Of a DNA stretch of 64,000 nucleotides, positions 18,479-27,989 are shown piece by piece. Location of the stretch: contig NZ_CP043506.1 of NCBI RefSeq assembly GCF_008365315.1, forward strand, positions 601,001-665,000, in the 5' to 3' direction. Both the position numbers and the translations under genes were made by a program. A model generated the notes under the pieces. That model did not search any database. It was given only the letters and a program-made list of their open reading frames with translations, and had not been told where the DNA came from. The stretch comes from Acetobacter vaccinii. GTDB lineage: Bacteria > Pseudomonadota > Alphaproteobacteria > Acetobacterales > Acetobacteraceae. The stretch's first letter is position 1; each line of letters begins with the position of its first letter.

Positions 18479-19807
18479 ATGTCGCGCAAGATGAATCTGG
18501 CGGCCTTCCTCCTTCCCACGGGGCACCATGCCGCTGCATGGCGCCACCCGTCATCCGTCCGGGACGCAGGCGTCAATTTTCCACACCATGTGGAACTTGC
18601 CCGCACGGCAGAACGTGGCCTGTTTGATGCGGTCTTTATTGCCGATTTTACAAGCGGCATCGATGAAGACGGGATCGAAGGCTTCAGCCGGATGACCTAT
18701 GCCTCCTCTTTCGAGCCCCTGACCCTTATTTCCGCCCTGTCCGCCGTCACCCAGCGGATTGGTGTTATCGGCACAGTCAGCACCACCTATACGGTTCCTT
18801 ATCATCTGGCACGGCAGTTTCTCTCTCTCGACCAGATCAACGGTGGCCGGTCCGGCTGGAACCTTGTGACAACCGCCAATGTGCGCGAATCTGTGCATTA
18901 CGGCCTTCCCGCCCATGTCAAACATGCCGACCGCTATGTGCGGGCGCGGGAGTTTGCGGAACTTGTTGTAAAATTCTGGGACAGTTGGGACGACGGCGCC
19001 TTTGTGCGCGACGTTGAAAGCGGTGTTTTCTTCGACCCCGCCCTGCGCCGCGGTGTCACCCATGATGGTGAACTGTTTGCCGCAACCGGGCAGTTGGATA
19101 TTCCCCGCTCGCCACAAGGCCGCCCTGTTATCGTCCAGGCCGGATCATCCGAACCGGGCCGCCAGCTTGCTGCGGAAACAGCGGAAATGGTCTTTACCGC
19201 CCAGCAGGATCTGCAACAGGCCCGCGACTTCCGCGCCGACCTGCACGCCCGCATGGAGCGGATCGGACGGCCAACCTCCTCCATCAAGGTCATGCCCGGC
19301 GTCTATCCGCTGGTCGGGCGCACCCAGGCCGAGGCCGAAGACCTGAAAGACCAGTTGGATAACCTGACCCACCCGGAGGTCGGCCTGCTGCTGCTCTCGC
19401 GCATGACCGGCACCGACCTGCGTGGCCTGCCGCTGGACGGCCCCCTGCCCGAACCGCCGGAAACCATCAACGGCAACCAGAGCCGTCAGGCCCTGCTGCT
19501 GCAAATGGCCCGTAGGCGGAACATGACCCTACGCGAACTGTATCTGGAAGTCAGCGGTGCGCGCGGCCACTGGACCATATGGGGCAGCCCGACCCAGATT
19601 GCCGACCAGCTTGAGGAATGGTTTGTGACCGGCGCTGCCGATGGCTTCAACATCATGCCCCCCATCCTGCCCAGAAGCCTGAATGACTTTGTGGACCTGG
19701 TGGTGCCGGAACTGCAACGGCGCGGGCTGTTCCGCACCGCCTACCATGGCCATACCCTGCGTGAACATCTGGGCCTGGCACGCCCGGCCCCAGGCGACAA
19801 TACATAA
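18479..19807 (+). CDS. LLM monooxygenase of the NtaA/SnaA/DszA type, first gene of the ABC operon
   Basis: A 442-residue long-type luciferase-like monooxygenase starting MSRKMNLAAFLLPTGHHAAAWRHP. It has INGGRSGWNLVTT near residues 120-133, RSPQGRPVIVQAGSS near 210-225 and a C-terminal LPRSLNDFVDLVVPELQRRG block. Expected to be a cytosolic FMNH2-dependent oxygenase. Its stop overlaps the start of the solute-binding protein gene (TAATG at 19807), so oxidation and import are coupled on one mRNA. It differs enough from the 444-residue enzyme on the other arm that they probably act on different steps or substrates. Confidence 0.92.
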   Translation: MSRKMNLAAFLLPTGHHAAAWRHPSSVRDAGVNFPHHVELARTAERGLFDAVFIADFTSGIDEDGIEGFSRMTYASSFEPLTLISALSAVTQRIGVIGTVSTTYTVPYHLARQFLSLDQINGGRSGWNLVTTANVRESVHYGLPAHVKHADRYVRAREFAELVVKFWDSWDDGAFVRDVESGVFFDPALRRGVTHDGELFAATGQLDIPRSPQGRPVIVQAGSSEPGRQLAAETAEMVFTAQQDLQQARDFRADLHARMERIGRPTSSIKVMPGVYPLVGRTQAEAEDLKDQLDNLTHPEVGLLLLSRMTGTDLRGLPLDGPLPEPPETINGNQSRQALLLQMARRRNMTLRELYLEVSGARGHWTIWGSPTQIADQLEEWFVTGAADGFNIMPPILPRSLNDFVDLVVPELQRRGLFRTAYHGHTLREHLGLARPAPGDNT

Positions 19808-21342
19808 TGCGCCCGTCATCCGTCATATCGGGTTGGCGTCTGCCACGGCCTCTTGCGGCCGTGGCACTCTGCGCCCTTACCCTCGCCCCGCTCAGCATGG
19901 CCTGCGCGCAGCCGACAGTGGCCCCCGCAGACCGTGACCGGATGGTTCTTGGGGTCAATATTTCCCCCGCGACACTCGACCCGACAAGCAACCCCTCCGA
20001 GGGGATCAGGATCGTGACGTATGACAATATCTTTGAAGGCCTGACACGGCTAGATGAACAGGGCCGCCTACAGCCGCTGCTGGCGCGAAGCTGGACAGTC
20101 TCGCCCGATGGGCTGGACTACAGCTTTACCCTGCAACCTGATGTGACATTCCACGACGGGCATGCGTTTGACTGCGAGACCGTCAGGTTCACACTCAACC
20201 GCGCTGCCGCTCCGGAAAGCGTAAACCCACAAAAGCAGGTTTTCCAGAACATCGACAGTGTGACCTGCCCCTCGGCACTGGAAGCCCATGTGCGGCTACG
20301 CACACCCCATGGCAGCTTTCTGTCAGAACTGGCGTGGGACGATGCCGCCATGCTGTCCCCCACCAGTGCTGCCACCAATGGGCTGCACCCCATTGGCACC
20401 GGGCCTTTTGTGTTTTCAAGCTGGAAACGGGGGGAGAGCGTTACCCTGGAGCGCAACGACCACTACTGGGGACAAAAAGCCAAGCTGAAGACAGTAGTCT
20501 TCCGCTTTTTTTCCGACCCCATGGCCGCTGCCAACGCCCTTATGGATGGGCAGGTTGATGCGTATCCCAGCTTTCCCGCCCCTGAGATGGCCGAGCACTT
20601 TACCACCGACCCACGCTTTGTTGTCACCACAGGGCTGGCTCCGTTCAAAGGTCTGCTGGCCCTGAACAACAGGCGCAAGCCCTTCCGCGACCTGCGGGTG
20701 CGCCAGGCACTGGCCTATGCGCTGGACCGCGCAGGCATGGCGGAGGCACTGGATATTCCCGGCTCCCGCGTTCTTGGCTCCCACATGAGCCCGGAGAACA
20801 AGGATTACACGGATTTCTCGACCCTTTACTCCTACGACCCGCAAAAGGCGCGCGCACTCCTCAAAGAAGCCGGGGTAGAGCCCGGCACCCGCCTGCGCCT
20901 GCTGCTGCCCCCCATTGGCTACGCCCGGGCAACGGGAGAGCTTGTCGCCGCGTATCTGGAGCAGGTGGGTATTACTGTCAGTATTGTGCAGGTTGAGTGG
21001 CCTGCGTGGCTGTCACAGGTTTTTGGCCGGCATGATTTTGACATGACCATCATCGCCCATACCGAGCCAGATGATATCGGCATTTATGCCCGGTCAGACT
21101 ATTATTTTGGCTATAACAGCCCGACCTTCCAGCAGCAGTATGCGGCCTATGAAAACACGGCTGACAGCACAGCCCGGCATAATCTGGCCGTGGCCATGCA
21201 GCAGACACTGGCGCATGACGTGCCCAATGTTTTCCTGTTCTTCATCCCACGCACGAACATCATCCGCAGGAACATTACGGGACTGTGGAATAACCTGCCC
21301 CTGCCCGCCTGCCCCATGGCGGATGTCCAGTGGAGGCCATGA
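19807..21342 (+). CDS. ABC importer solute-binding protein, DppA/OppA family
   Basis: A 511-residue periplasmic binding protein of family 5 (peptide/nickel/opine type). A signal peptide covers residues about 1-37 (hydrophobic core then SMACAQP). Family features include DRMVLGVNISPATLDPTSNPSEG, a YDNIFEGLTRLDEQG segment, LQPDVTFHDG and GTGPFVF. It should bind a peptide-like or other organic ligand in the periplasm and deliver it to the two permeases that follow. Start codon overlaps the LLM stop. The LLM partner makes a di- or tripeptide as sole ligand less likely; an S- or N-bearing organic compound is my inference. Confidence 0.92.
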   Translation: MRPSSVISGWRLPRPLAAVALCALTLAPLSMACAQPTVAPADRDRMVLGVNISPATLDPTSNPSEGIRIVTYDNIFEGLTRLDEQGRLQPLLARSWTVSPDGLDYSFTLQPDVTFHDGHAFDCETVRFTLNRAAAPESVNPQKQVFQNIDSVTCPSALEAHVRLRTPHGSFLSELAWDDAAMLSPTSAATNGLHPIGTGPFVFSSWKRGESVTLERNDHYWGQKAKLKTVVFRFFSDPMAAANALMDGQVDAYPSFPAPEMAEHFTTDPRFVVTTGLAPFKGLLALNNRRKPFRDLRVRQALAYALDRAGMAEALDIPGSRVLGSHMSPENKDYTDFSTLYSYDPQKARALLKEAGVEPGTRLRLLLPPIGYARATGELVAAYLEQVGITVSIVQVEWPAWLSQVFGRHDFDMTIIAHTEPDDIGIYARSDYYFGYNSPTFQQQYAAYENTADSTARHNLAVAMQQTLAHDVPNVFLFFIPRTNIIRRNITGLWNNLPLPACPMADVQWRP

Positions 21343-22310
21343 TGCTAAAAAACCAGACCTTCCGCCATTTTCTGCTCTCCCGCCTGGCACTGGTCCTGAT
21401 CGCCAGCCTGGTGGTGTTTGCCAGCATGGTCCTGCTGCCCGGTGACCCGGCCGAGGTGCTGCTGGGGGTGGATGCAAGGCCCGACACCATAGCCACACTG
21501 CACCACAAACTGGGCCTGGACCGGCCCCTGCCCGAGCGTTATCTGCACTGGCTGAAAGACATGGCCACGGGTGATCTGGGCCAGAGCTACAGCTACAGCA
21601 TACCCGTCAGCCAACTGCTGTCTGACAGGCTTGCAGTGTCAGCCCCGCTGGCAGGGATGGCACTGGGGCTGGCCGTCATTCTGGGAGTGCCTCTGGGCCT
21701 GTTTGCAGCCGCCCGCAAAGGCCGCGCGGTCGATGTTATCCTCATGTCGGGCATACAGTTGACCAAGGCCATGCCCGACTTCTGGCTGGCCATGATCCTG
21801 ACAAGCATTTTTGCCCTGACCCTGCACTGGTTCCCCGCCGGGGGGTTTCCCGGCTGGGGGCAAGGCATAGCCCATGGCGTACAGGCACTGCTTCTGCCCG
21901 CATTGGCGCTGGCATTGCCACAGGCCGCCGTGCTGGCGCGTTTCAGCCGGTCATCCGCCCTGCAAACCTTACAGGCTCCTTTTATCCTGACAGCCCGTGC
22001 CCATGGGCTATCCCGGCAGGCGGTGCTGTGGCGGCATGTCCTGCCCCATAGCCTGCCCCCGGTGCTGGCCGTGATTTCGCTCCAGATCCCGCTGCTGTTA
22101 TCCGGCACGATTATTGTCGAAAATGTTTTTGACCTGCACGGCACCGGCTCGCTGCTGCTTGAAGCCGTCAACCAGCGCGACATCCCGGTTGTGCAAGGGT
22201 GCGTTCTGCTTGTTGTGCTTGTTGTCATTCTGGAAAAAGGGTTGCTGCAATGGCTGGAAAGCAGGCTAAGCCCATGGGTCAATCACACTCAGGGCGGGCC
22301 ACGGTCATGA
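21339..22310 (+). CDS. ABC importer permease, DppB type
   Basis: About 323 residues with six membrane helices and the typical DppB features: GDPAEVLLGVDARPDT near the N-terminus, LGLDRPLPERYLHWL, DLGQSYSYSIPV, and the EAA loop HGLSRQAVLWRHVLPHSLPPVLAV. The frame is open from GTG 21330. I prefer ATG 21339, which overlaps the binding-protein stop (ATGA); ATG 21342 has the best spacing to the GGAGG at 21332. Forms the translocation pore with the next gene product. Confidence 0.92.
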   Translation: MMLKNQTFRHFLLSRLALVLIASLVVFASMVLLPGDPAEVLLGVDARPDTIATLHHKLGLDRPLPERYLHWLKDMATGDLGQSYSYSIPVSQLLSDRLAVSAPLAGMALGLAVILGVPLGLFAAARKGRAVDVILMSGIQLTKAMPDFWLAMILTSIFALTLHWFPAGGFPGWGQGIAHGVQALLLPALALALPQAAVLARFSRSSALQTLQAPFILTARAHGLSRQAVLWRHVLPHSLPPVLAVISLQIPLLLSGTIIVENVFDLHGTGSLLLEAVNQRDIPVVQGCVLLVVLVVILEKGLLQWLESRLSPWVNHTQGGPRS

Positions 22311-23152
22311 CCACACTGCCACAGCCCCCCACCCCGCGCAGGTTCAGGCACCTTACCCTGATCAGCGGTAGCCTGCTGGTTCTGCTTGTGCTGCTGCCGG
22401 CCCTTGTCTTGTGGGTTCAACACATAGGCCACGGCTTTGCCATCAACCTGCATGACAGATTAAAGCCTCCCTCCCTCACCCACTGGCTTGGCACCGACCC
22501 GCTGGGCCGGGATACCTTGGCCCTGGTGCTGGTGGCGGCCTTTAACAGCCTTGCCATCAGCATCACGGCCATGGCGCTGGCCCTGCTGGTGGGCACGGCG
22601 CTGGGCCTTGTCGCGGCCGAGGCCGGGGGCAAAACCGGTATTCTGACAGATGGGCTAAGTGACCTTGGCATTGCCTTTCCCCCGGTCATCACCGCAGCCC
22701 TGCTGGTAACGCTGTACGGAGCAGGTGTGGGGGAGGAAATTCTGGCTCTGGCCCTCTTCTTCATCCCCAGTTTTATCCGACTTAGCCAGCAGTCAGCCTC
22801 TGCCATTCTGTCACAGGATTACTGCGCCGCAGCCCGTCTGGCCGCACTGAACACCCTGCACATTCACTGGCGGCATGTTCTGCCCAACATGGTGCCCGTG
22901 CTGGTGGTGCAATTTTCAGTCAGTGTCGCGCTAGCCCTGCTGGCAGAAACCGGACTGTCCTATCTGGGACTGGGAGCACCCCCTCCCTTGCCTGAACTGG
23001 GCCGCCTGCTGGCATCGTATCAGGTGCATATTTTTGACCATCTGCTGCTGGTCGCTGTGCCGGGTCTTGTGGTTGTCATGCTGGTGCTTGGCGTCAACAT
23101 GCTGGGGGACGGGCTGCGTGACCTGTTTGACATACAGGAGAAGTCAGCATGA
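22307..23152 (+). CDS. ABC importer permease, DppC type
   Basis: The frame is open further upstream, but the ATG at 22307 overlaps the DppB-like stop by four bases and gives a 281-residue protein of normal start (MTTLPQPPTPRRF). It contains LTHWLGTDPLGRDTLALVL, the DppC hallmark, plus the EAA-type loop LNTLHIHWRHVLPNMVPVLVV and five to six helices. Second inner-membrane subunit of the importer. Its TGA overlaps the next ATG (23149). Confidence 0.93.
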   Translation: MTTLPQPPTPRRFRHLTLISGSLLVLLVLLPALVLWVQHIGHGFAINLHDRLKPPSLTHWLGTDPLGRDTLALVLVAAFNSLAISITAMALALLVGTALGLVAAEAGGKTGILTDGLSDLGIAFPPVITAALLVTLYGAGVGEEILALALFFIPSFIRLSQQSASAILSQDYCAAARLAALNTLHIHWRHVLPNMVPVLVVQFSVSVALALLAETGLSYLGLGAPPPLPELGRLLASYQVHIFDHLLLVAVPGLVVVMLVLGVNMLGDGLRDLFDIQEKSA

Positions 23153-23991
23153 CCACCCCGCTGTTTGAGGCTGACACCCTGACCGTACGTGCCCGTAATC
23201 CGTCGGGCTGGCACGACATCCTGCGTGACATCTCCTTTCATATCAAACCCGGTGATATTCTGGGTGTTGTCGGAGAGTCCGGCAGTGGCAAGTCCACACT
23301 GGGGCTGGCCTGCCTGGACCTGCTGGGCAGTGCCTTCCACATTTCCGGCACACGGCGGGTGAAGGGCCACAACATCGACACCATGGCTGAAAAGGCGCGT
23401 ACCGCCATCCGTGGGCGCACCATTGGCTATGTTCCGCAAGAACCCATGACGGCGCTAAACCCCGGCATGACAGTTACCCAGCATCTGGCAGAAGGACTAC
23501 GCCACAGCACAGCCCTATCCCGACAGGCCAAGGCAGAACGGATTGGAGAACTGCTACAGGCTGTCGGGCTGGACAGTGGGCCACACCTGCGCCAAGCCTA
23601 CCCGCACACCCTGTCGGGCGGGCAGCGCCAGAGGATTCTGCTGGCCGCAGCCCTGGCCGGAAAACCAGACCTGCTGATTGCCGATGAAGCAACCACTGCG
23701 CTGGACCCTGCAAGCCGGGACACTGTTGTTGCACTGCTCAAGGCGCAGGCGGCAGAGCGGGGCATGGCAACCATTCTTATCTCCCACGATCTGGAACTGG
23801 TAGCCCGCCATACCTCATCCCTTCTAGTGCTACGGGGCGGGAGTATTGTTGAACAGGGACAGACCGCCACTGTCATGGCACAGCCTGCGTCCGTGTACCT
23901 TCGGTCCCTGCTGGCCCTCTCCCTCCGTTTCACGCCCCGCGCACCGCTGTCACTCTTTCCTGAACAGGCCATACAGGGGGCGGAAGTATGA
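23149..23991 (+). CDS. ABC importer ATPase, DppD type
   Basis: A 280-residue ATP-binding subunit. Walker A is GESGSGKS (residues about 42-49), the Q-loop lies at VPQEPMTALNPGMTV, the signature is LSGGQRQRILLA, Walker B is LLIADEATTALD and the switch His is in LISHDLELV. Length is shorter than E. coli DppD (327) because the C-terminal oligopeptide-family extension is reduced. Overlaps both neighbours by four bases. Confidence 0.93.
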   Translation: MTTPLFEADTLTVRARNPSGWHDILRDISFHIKPGDILGVVGESGSGKSTLGLACLDLLGSAFHISGTRRVKGHNIDTMAEKARTAIRGRTIGYVPQEPMTALNPGMTVTQHLAEGLRHSTALSRQAKAERIGELLQAVGLDSGPHLRQAYPHTLSGGQRQRILLAAALAGKPDLLIADEATTALDPASRDTVVALLKAQAAERGMATILISHDLELVARHTSSLLVLRGGSIVEQGQTATVMAQPASVYLRSLLALSLRFTPRAPLSLFPEQAIQGAEV

Positions 23992-24737
23992 CAACTCTCC
24001 TGACCGCACAGGACATTTCAGTGTCATTGTCTCGCACCGCTCCACCCGTGCTGGCGGAATTAACGCTTGAGGTCGCACAGGGGGAAACTCTGGCTGTGCT
24101 GGGGGCCTCGGGCACGGGCAAGACCACACTGGCACGCACCCTTGCCGGGCTGCGCCACCCGGACACAGGCCGCGTCACGTTCCGTGGGGTTGATGTCAGG
24201 CACCTTGGCGCACGCACACACCGAGCCTTACGCTGCGACCTGCAAATGATTTTTCAGGACCCCTACAGTTCCCTGGACCCACGCCAGACTATCGGACAGG
24301 CCCTGGCTGAACCCCTGCTGGCCCGCATACAGGACAGCGCAAGCCGCACATTGCGTATTGAAAGCATCCTGCACGCGCTGGCACTCCCCGCCGACACACA
24401 GGCCAGACGCCCGCATGAGTTTTCCGGCGGGCAACGCCAGCGCATTGCCATTGCCCGCGCCCTTGTGGGAGAGCCCGCACTGGTGATCGCGGACGAAGCT
24501 GTGTCAGCACTGGATGCCTCCGTGCAGGCACGGGTGCTGAACATTCTGCTGGAGCAACAGCGGCGCACCGGGCTGGCGCTGGTCTTTATCAGCCATGACA
24601 TGGCGGTTGTCAGGCACATGGCGCACCGGGTTATTGTGCTGGACAAAGGCCATATTGTGGAAGACGGGCCAACCGAAAAGGTTTTTACCGCCCCCCAGGC
24701 CGTGGCGACCCGCCGCCTGTTGCAGGCGGCTGCTTGA
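23988..24737 (+). CDS. ABC importer ATPase, DppF type
   Basis: A 249-residue second ATP-binding subunit. Walker A is GASGTGKT, Q-loop MIFQDPYSSLDPRQTI (the DppF/OppF pattern), signature FSGGQRQRIAIARALV, Walker B LVIADEAVSALD and switch His in FISHDMAVVRHMA. With the DppD-like subunit it completes a five-gene importer. Start overlaps the preceding stop by four bases. Twelve bases separate it from the peptidase gene. Confidence 0.93.
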   Translation: MTTLLTAQDISVSLSRTAPPVLAELTLEVAQGETLAVLGASGTGKTTLARTLAGLRHPDTGRVTFRGVDVRHLGARTHRALRCDLQMIFQDPYSSLDPRQTIGQALAEPLLARIQDSASRTLRIESILHALALPADTQARRPHEFSGGQRQRIAIARALVGEPALVIADEAVSALDASVQARVLNILLEQQRRTGLALVFISHDMAVVRHMAHRVIVLDKGHIVEDGPTEKVFTAPQAVATRRLLQAAA

Positions 24738-24749
24738 AGGACAGGATGG

Positions 24750-25769
24750 ATGGACGGGTACCTCAGCGATATAGACGGCATACAGGTTGGCCATGCGCAG
24801 GACATGGCCATACGCAGCGGGGTTAGCGTTATCCGCTTTGCACGCCCTGCCGTGGCCTCCATCAGCATTACCGGTGGCGCGCCTGCCCTGCGGGATACAG
24901 CGTTGCTGGAGCCTGAGATGATGGTAGAGCGCATTCACGCTATTGTCCTGTCCGGCGGGTCGGTTTACGGGCTGGATGCAACCTCTGGCGTGCAGTCCGT
25001 CCTGCGGGATGAGTTCGCCCGCCTCCCGTCTGTCGAAGGCAAGATCCGGGTTCCTATTGTTGTGCAGGCCAGCCTGTTCGACCTTGCCAACGGCGGCGAC
25101 AAAGCCTGGACAACATCCCCCTACGCCGCATTGGGCCGCGAGGCCGCACTGGCCGCAAGCACCACCCCTGTCCCGCTTGGTACCGTGGGGGCTGGTACAG
25201 GGGCAACCACCTCCACCCTACGGGGTGGCCTGGGCAGTGCCAGCCAGATCACGCCCCAGGGCTACACAGTTTCCGCCCTTATTGCCGTCAACGCCATTGG
25301 CAGCGGTACAGTTGGGGATGGCCCCCATTTCTGGAGCGCGCCTTTTGAAAAAGAGGCTGAATTTGGCGGCCTGGGCCTCCCCCAGCCCTGCACGGATGAT
25401 GACATGCGCCTGCGCATCAAGCCCAACCATGTCACCGGTACGACCATAGGCGTTGTGGCGACCGATGCCACACTCACACCCGCACAAGCCAAACGGTTGG
25501 CCATTCTGGGGCAGGATGGCGTGGCCAGGGCGATCCTGCCAGCCCACCTGCCGCAGGATGGTGATACGATTTTTGGTGTTTCAACCGAAAGCAAACCTGC
25601 CCCCGATCTGGTTGCCTTCTGCGATATCCTGCAAGCGGCAACCCTTGTTGTGGCCCGCGCCATTGCCCGGGGCATCCATCAGGCCACCCCCATGGGCTGG
25701 CAGGGCTGTGTACCAAGCTGGGCAGAACGCTTTGGCCCCACCGCGACCGCAAAAGGACACCGGGCATGA
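24750..25769 (+). CDS. P1 family (S58, DmpA/NylC-like) self-processing aminopeptidase
   Basis: A 339-residue N-terminal-nucleophile hydrolase. The start DIDGIQVGHAQD, the GGAPALRDTALLEP block, ALVLSGGSVYGLDA-like segment and GAGTGATTSTLRGG are typical. The region TTIGVVATDATLTPAQAKRLA, then HDGxARAI-like and DGDTIFGVST, matches the second subunit of NylC/DmpA-type enzymes. As I recall, these cleave themselves before a Thr or Ser preceded by Asn; here Thr231 is preceded by Gly230, which is unusual and needs alignment. It could hydrolyse amide bonds of the imported compound. AAGGACAGG serves as ribosome-binding site; its stop overlaps the next start (ATGA). Confidence 0.88.
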   Translation: MDGYLSDIDGIQVGHAQDMAIRSGVSVIRFARPAVASISITGGAPALRDTALLEPEMMVERIHAIVLSGGSVYGLDATSGVQSVLRDEFARLPSVEGKIRVPIVVQASLFDLANGGDKAWTTSPYAALGREAALAASTTPVPLGTVGAGTGATTSTLRGGLGSASQITPQGYTVSALIAVNAIGSGTVGDGPHFWSAPFEKEAEFGGLGLPQPCTDDDMRLRIKPNHVTGTTIGVVATDATLTPAQAKRLAILGQDGVARAILPAHLPQDGDTIFGVSTESKPAPDLVAFCDILQAATLVVARAIARGIHQATPMGWQGCVPSWAERFGPTATAKGHRA

Positions 25770-26614
25770 CCTCCCAACGACAAGATTATGAACTGGCCAC
25801 TGCTCCGGGTCGGTCCGTGCATGTCACCACCCGACAGGCCCAGTCAGACACAACGCTTTTCTTTATTCATGGTGGAGGGGGCAACAAGGAGCAATGGCGC
25901 GAACAAATCCGCCATTTCAGCAACCAACCCTTCAATAGTGTTGCGTGGGATGCGTTCGGTCATGGTCGCAGCCCGACCTCCCGACGGGAGGAGGACTTTC
26001 ACGCCAGTGCCTTCATCCATGATCTGGCAACGGTTTTTGCGCGGCACAAGACACAGAAAAACATTGTCATTGCCCATTCCTTCGGCTGCCGCCTGTTTCT
26101 GGCATGGCTTTTGCAGGAATGGTCGCGCCACCAGACCCTGCCCGTGGACGGTGCCGTCCTGCTTGGCCCGGCCCCGCATGAAACACGACGCAAAGGGCTT
26201 TTTGGCAACTGGATGGACAACCTGCCACTCCCCGCCATGGAACTCCTGCGCCCCATGCTGGGCAAACGCTTTGAAAAACTCGCCTGGCATGAAAGCGCAG
26301 ACCCGGCTCTGCTACGCCACGAGCGCCTGGCAACCCGCGGGAACAGCCTGTTCATGATGCGGGCCATGCTAGAAAACGCACCGGTTTTTCCAGCTTCCGC
26401 CCTGCGCGCCCTGCCGGACTTTCCCCTGGCCCTTCTGGGCGGGCAGCATGACGGGCTTGTGCCTGCCACAACGCTTGAGGCCATACAGGCCGCCAGAGCA
26501 GGCTCCACCAGCACAATCCTTGCAGACTGCGCCCACCAGATCATGCTGGAAAAGCCTGAGGACACAAACGCAGCGATTGAGCGCATTATCCAGCAAGCAA
26601 CGGCCAGAGCATGA
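25766..26614 (+). CDS. Alpha/beta hydrolase
   Basis: A 282-residue alpha/beta hydrolase, probably cytosolic (no signal peptide). It shows the oxyanion-loop motif FFIHGGGGN, the AWDAFGHGRS strand, the nucleophile elbow AHSFGC, an Asp in LLGGQHDGLVP and the catalytic His in DCAHQIMLEKPE. It resembles esterases or amidases of the broad family, and the substrate is open. Coupled by four-base overlaps to the peptidase before and the TTC38-like gene after, so it likely takes part in processing the imported compound. Confidence 0.88.
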   Translation: MTSQRQDYELATAPGRSVHVTTRQAQSDTTLFFIHGGGGNKEQWREQIRHFSNQPFNSVAWDAFGHGRSPTSRREEDFHASAFIHDLATVFARHKTQKNIVIAHSFGCRLFLAWLLQEWSRHQTLPVDGAVLLGPAPHETRRKGLFGNWMDNLPLPAMELLRPMLGKRFEKLAWHESADPALLRHERLATRGNSLFMMRAMLENAPVFPASALRALPDFPLALLGGQHDGLVPATTLEAIQAARAGSTSTILADCAHQIMLEKPEDTNAAIERIIQQATARA

Positions 26615-27981
26615 CAGACACCGCACACAAAGCCCTGCGTGACTGCCTTGGCAACACCACCAGCATCCACACGCCTGAAGCTCTGGCGGGGGTCAATGAC
26701 TTCATTCTGGGCTTTCTGGGCTACAACAAGCGTATCGTAAAAATTCTTGATACCGCAAAAATCTATTCCGATGGTCTGGTACACATCTACGCCGGTCTGT
26801 TGTGGATGCTGTCAGAAACGGGGGACACACCCACTGCTGCCCGCCAGCATGCTCATCAGGCCCGCCTGGCCCCGGCACTGAACGACAGGGAGCGCCTGCT
26901 CCTGAGCACGCTGGAATACTGGCTGGAGGACGACATGCCAGCCGTGCTCCAGTGTTTGAAAGATATTTTGCAGCTCTGGCCGCATGATTTCATCGCCCTA
27001 AAAATTCATCAGTATGATGACTTTAACAACGGCCGCGCTCTGGACATGCTGCGTGTGACAGAACTGTGCTTGCAGGCAGGAGCGCAAAACGCCCATTTCC
27101 ATGGCATGCGCGCCTTTGCCTATGAGCAATGCCACCAGCTTGACCACGCTGAACGCGCAGCGCGGCGTGCATTGGCGCTAGACCCGCGTGAAGCCTGGGC
27201 ACAGCACGCACTGGCCCATGTTATGCTGACACAGGGGCGGATAGAGGAAGGGGCAGCTTTTCTCAACGCGCAGGCACAGGGCTGGGAGGATCTGACATCC
27301 TTCCTTTACACCCATCTGTGGTGGCACAAGGCGCTCTTTCATATCAGCCTTGGGCAGGCCGAGACCGCACTGCATATCTACGACCAGCACTGCTGGGCAC
27401 GGGATCGCACATTTTCGCAGGATCAGGCGGGTGCTGTGTCCCTATTGCTCCGGCTTGAATTCGCCGGGGTGGAGACCGCAGCGCGCTGGCAGGATCTTGG
27501 TCCGTATCTTGCCCAGCGGAAACACGATGTTTCACAACCGTTTCTCAGCCTGCACTATCTTTACGGGCTCCTCAGGGCAGGCCGTCCGGAAGGGGAGGAA
27601 CTCCTCCAGACCATTCGCCAGCTTGCCGCAAACCGCAACGGTGGTTCCACAGCCGCAGCATGGCGGGAGGTGGGGCTAGGACTGGCTGAAGCCCTGGCCG
27701 CCCACGCCCAGAACCGCCTGCATGATGTGCTACCACAACTTGACCCCGTACTGGGCAGGATCGAGCAGATCGGCGGTAGCCATGCCCAGCGCGACCTGTT
27801 TGAACAACTGGCGCTGGATACTCTACTCCGCACCGGCCAGGACGGTCGTGCCCAGCAGGTGCTGGAAGGCAGGCGGCGCTATACACCTGATGATGTGCCT
27901 GCCAACCACACCCTGGCGCAGCTTTACCGCCGCAACGGGTTGGAAGAACTGGCGCAGGAAGCTCAAGCACGCCTGCCATAA
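26611..27981 (+). CDS. TTC38-like tetratricopeptide repeat protein
   Basis: A 456-residue all-helical repeat protein without signal peptide. Its length and several blocks resemble the TTC38 family, also present in animals: LNDRERLLLSTLEYW, RALALDPREAWAQHALAHVM, WWHKALFHISLGQAETALHIYDQH, and IEQIGGSHAQRDLFEQLALD. TTC38 has no settled function. Its place as last gene of an importer/hydrolase/monooxygenase operon is unusual and suggests an accessory or scaffold role for the pathway. Starts within the preceding stop (ATGA at 26611). Confidence 0.82.
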   Translation: MTDTAHKALRDCLGNTTSIHTPEALAGVNDFILGFLGYNKRIVKILDTAKIYSDGLVHIYAGLLWMLSETGDTPTAARQHAHQARLAPALNDRERLLLSTLEYWLEDDMPAVLQCLKDILQLWPHDFIALKIHQYDDFNNGRALDMLRVTELCLQAGAQNAHFHGMRAFAYEQCHQLDHAERAARRALALDPREAWAQHALAHVMLTQGRIEEGAAFLNAQAQGWEDLTSFLYTHLWWHKALFHISLGQAETALHIYDQHCWARDRTFSQDQAGAVSLLLRLEFAGVETAARWQDLGPYLAQRKHDVSQPFLSLHYLYGLLRAGRPEGEELLQTIRQLAANRNGGSTAAAWREVGLGLAEALAAHAQNRLHDVLPQLDPVLGRIEQIGGSHAQRDLFEQLALDTLLRTGQDGRAQQVLEGRRRYTPDDVPANHTLAQLYRRNGLEELAQEAQARLP

Positions 27982-27989
27982 CGCACGGC

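Noticed and set aside
12200..19807. LLM genes as a bioluminescence (lux) system
   Set aside because: No fatty-acid reductase (luxCDE) genes are present, and the long LLM proteins belong to the NtaA/SnaA/DszA type.
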